A stretch of DNA of 64,000 bases from Bacteroidota bacterium. GTDB lineage: Bacteria > Bacteroidota > Bacteroidia > Cytophagales > Cyclobacteriaceae. A model generated the notes under the pieces. The model did not search any database, was not told where the DNA came from, and saw only the letters and a list, made by a program, of their open reading frames with translations. Shown piece after piece: positions 62,191-64,000 of the stretch (positions are counted from its first letter, which is position 1; each line of letters begins with the position of its first letter). Location of the stretch: the NCBI GenBank assembly GCA_018267275.1, contig JAFDYV010000002.1, forward strand, positions 1-64,000, read 5' to 3'. Both the position numbers and the translations under genes were made by a program.

Positions 62191-63750
62191 TTAGACGAGC
62201 GGCAAATAAACAATGAAATTTGATCCCTTCCCCAATTCACTGTCGACTGAAATCCTACCACCCTGTTGTTCCAAAAGTTGTTTCACTAATGAGAGCCCGA
62301 GGCCCGTGCCCCTGCTCTTTGCCAAATCACCACTAGACACGCGATAGAATTTATCAAAAATATGCTTTTGATCTGCTTTGCTAATGCCCACCCCAAAATC
62401 CCGAACCGAAACAAAGCCCATCTTTTCATCATTACCGATACGAATTTCAATTTTCTTTGTTTCATTACTGTACTTCACTGCATTGTCAAGTAGGTTAATG
62501 AAAATTTCTGTAAAAGCTTCTTTATCGCCCAAAACAGTTGTGTCGTTGATCTCTTCGATTGAATAAACAAAACCCTTATTCCTCAAATGAAAATCATACG
62601 TGCTTAAAACTTCTCTTATTTCTAAATGAAGTTGAATCGGTTGAGCGTGAAGTTTCTTTTTTCCGGCCTCCGTTTGGCTGAAATTCAGAATCTTATTGAC
62701 GATTCCGGTCAGTCGGTGCGTCTCCTTATTAATGATGCTGTAGTATTCTTTCTTTTTTTCTTCCGAGGTTACTCTTCCCATTTCTAATGTTTCGGCAAAC
62801 ATGCTGATGAGCGCAAGCGGAGTGCGTATCTCGTGCGACACGTTGGCGACAAAGTCAGCTTTGTTTTGAGCTAGTTGTACTTCCTTTTTTACACTTCTAA
62901 AGGCAAGAACCAAGGCCACGATTAACACCACGTCCAAGCCGACTAACAAGTACAAATTGGTTGTGGTACGTTGCCTCACCAATTGCTGTAACGATGCGCC
63001 TTTGGGCGTTATGGCCAATGAATAATTGGGAAATACCCACAAGTCTTTGGTGAGGGAGGTATTTTGTATTGAAATGGTATCGCGCTGGTCTGTGGCATAC
63101 ACCCGATTGTTGTTTGCCTTGTTGAAAACATTTAAGTTAAACTGGTCTTTGGAGATCTTATTCAGCTGAGGGCCTACCACATTTTCAATAAACAACTCTG
63201 CATCTATTGTGAATCCGGCTACCTGCCATGGATTAGCATTTCCATCGATAATGAAAATCAGATTTTGGAAGGTGGGGTCCATAGATGGAATACTCTCAAT
63301 TTTTTGAAAACCGCTTTTTCGGTATTTCAGCAATTGTTGGATTTTTTCGTTGCTCTTCATCAAAGCTGCTTCGACTAAGTTTTTTGAGTTGGCTGATTGA
63401 CTACTGTCTAAGCTGTATAACTGTATGGTTCCTTTCTCGTGCGTGGTGTCGACCACAAAAGCGGCCTGAATAGATGAGTTGAGCAACAGCAAGTTATTGA
63501 GTGAGGGAGGTAGTTCGCCCTTTGTATGTTCCTCTTTTTGGCTGATGGATGCTTTGGCCATCCAACTGTTGACAGTGGCATCGGAAATCTGATTTACTGA
63601 AAAGAGAATGGCCTCTAGCTGTTTCTGGTAGATTTGTTCAATCATCTTCTCATCCTTTGAGAGAGAAGAGATTTCATACACCGAAAAGAACAATGCCGGG
63701 ATGAGAAAAATAGCTATTAGAATTAGGGCAATCCTTTTGGTGGCAGACAT
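62191..63750 (-). CDS. Sensor histidine kinase
   Basis: A 519-residue kinase with N-terminal helix (about 7-27), a large extracytosolic sensor (28-265), a second helix (about 268-285), no clear HAMP, HisKA with SHEIRTPLALISM (His near 308) and HATPase with NLLDNAVKYSNET, DFGVGI and GTGLGLSLVKQL. First gene of a two-component pair. It lies downstream of a permease gene cut by the window edge. Confidence 0.92.
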   Translation of the reverse strand: MSATKRIALILIAIFLIPALFFSVYEISSLSKDEKMIEQIYQKQLEAILFSVNQISDATVNSWMAKASISQKEEHTKGELPPSLNNLLLLNSSIQAAFVVDTTHEKGTIQLYSLDSSQSANSKNLVEAALMKSNEKIQQLLKYRKSGFQKIESIPSMDPTFQNLIFIIDGNANPWQVAGFTIDAELFIENVVGPQLNKISKDQFNLNVFNKANNNRVYATDQRDTISIQNTSLTKDLWVFPNYSLAITPKGASLQQLVRQRTTTNLYLLVGLDVVLIVALVLAFRSVKKEVQLAQNKADFVANVSHEIRTPLALISMFAETLEMGRVTSEEKKKEYYSIINKETHRLTGIVNKILNFSQTEAGKKKLHAQPIQLHLEIREVLSTYDFHLRNKGFVYSIEEINDTTVLGDKEAFTEIFINLLDNAVKYSNETKKIEIRIGNDEKMGFVSVRDFGVGISKADQKHIFDKFYRVSSGDLAKSRGTGLGLSLVKQLLEQQGGRISVDSELGKGSNFIVYLPLV

Positions 63751-63825
63751 CCAGTGTTTGAATTTTATAAGGCAACACCAAAGTTCGCAAAAGTTTTGAT
63801 TGGACGGTGTAAAAAATTGTAATGG

Positions 63826-64000
63826 CTACTCGCTTCTCAAACTTTCTGTCGGATTACTGATCGCTGCCTTGATGGCCTGCGTACTTACGGTGGTTACGGC
63901 AATTACAATTGCGGTCAATCCTACCAACCCAAAAACCCACCAACTTATTTCGATTCGATAAGCAAAATCTTGTAGCCATTGCGTAATGCCGTACAAAGCG
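63826..64000 (-). CDS. FtsX/MacB-like ABC transporter permease, C-terminal part
   Basis: Partial gene, cut by the right edge of the window; only the last 57 residues are present, ending SNPTESLRSE and a TAG stop. The preceding IEISWWVFGLVGLTAIVIAVTTVSTQAIKAA is the last helix of an FtsX-type permease, closely like those at 52098 and 54587. It ends 76 bp before the histidine kinase start. Confidence 0.85.
   Translation of the reverse strand, partial: ALYGITQWLQDFAYRIEISWWVFGLVGLTAIVIAVTTVSTQAIKAAISNPTESLRSE

Overview
The window looks like a chromosomal segment of a member of the Bacteroidota, most likely Cytophagales. Four things point that way: a fused ccoNO cbb3-oxidase gene with a single-haem CcoP, several large FtsX/MacB-type ABC permeases, an ECF42-type sigma factor beside a YCII protein, and TAnnTTTG-like -7 promoter elements with little Shine-Dalgarno sequence. 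This is inference from gene content; there is no rRNA or other marker gene here, and I saw no tRNA, CRISPR array or transposase.

Layout. 1-1800: two small minus-strand genes in what reads as a pair of integron-type gene cassettes with attC-like sites and no integrase (CALIN-like). 1859-12286: an NtrY/NtrC-type sensor/sigma-54 activator pair diverging from a membrane-fusion protein, ABC ATPase and two FtsX-like permeases, with a near-consensus sigma-54 promoter just ahead of the first exporter gene. 12287-18432: AlkB-type hydroxylase, SnoaL-like protein, gamma-glutamyltransferase, DUF1287 protein, M24 peptidase and acyl-CoA thioesterase. 18429-23591: a minus-strand run in which a ParE/RelE toxin-antitoxin pair sits exactly between a MATE transporter and the thioesterase, followed by ion-transport genes (CaCA exchanger, CorA, MscS). 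23708-27793: polyprenyl synthase, TrmN6 and a KdnAB pair (8-amino-Kdo synthesis). 27964-36984: serine hydrolases, ECF42 sigma factor with a possibly frameshifted start, a two-gene Cas2-like/membrane cassette, a YCII and a SnoaL protein, a secreted EndoU nuclease with a small partner, DUF456, TauE and a reductase.

37174-43974 is a respiratory operon, ccoNO-ccoQ-ccoP-ccoG-ccoH-TauE/UreH-like, then a universal stress protein, with an FNR/CRP-type palindrome upstream. 44053-48984 holds two tandem J-domain membrane proteins (both with TTG starts), SUI1, a TerB-like protein, a 34-residue basic protein, GalM and a quinone oxidoreductase. 49024-64000 is almost all minus strand: two OmpR-type two-component systems, three further FtsX-like permeases (the last cut by the window edge), a glyoxalase-fold protein, a TMEM175-type channel, a DUF2306-like protein, a membrane LytTR regulator and a secreted sugar-binding protein.

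A recurring feature not explained by the genes is a set of short intergenic elements built of 7-bp (once 8-bp) degenerate words in two inverted arms. Word sequence differs at each locus but architecture is shared (around 3211, 17818, 23611, 25404, 51940 and 61330). Together with the attC-like cassettes and the EndoU/partner pair, these are the most interesting parts of the window.
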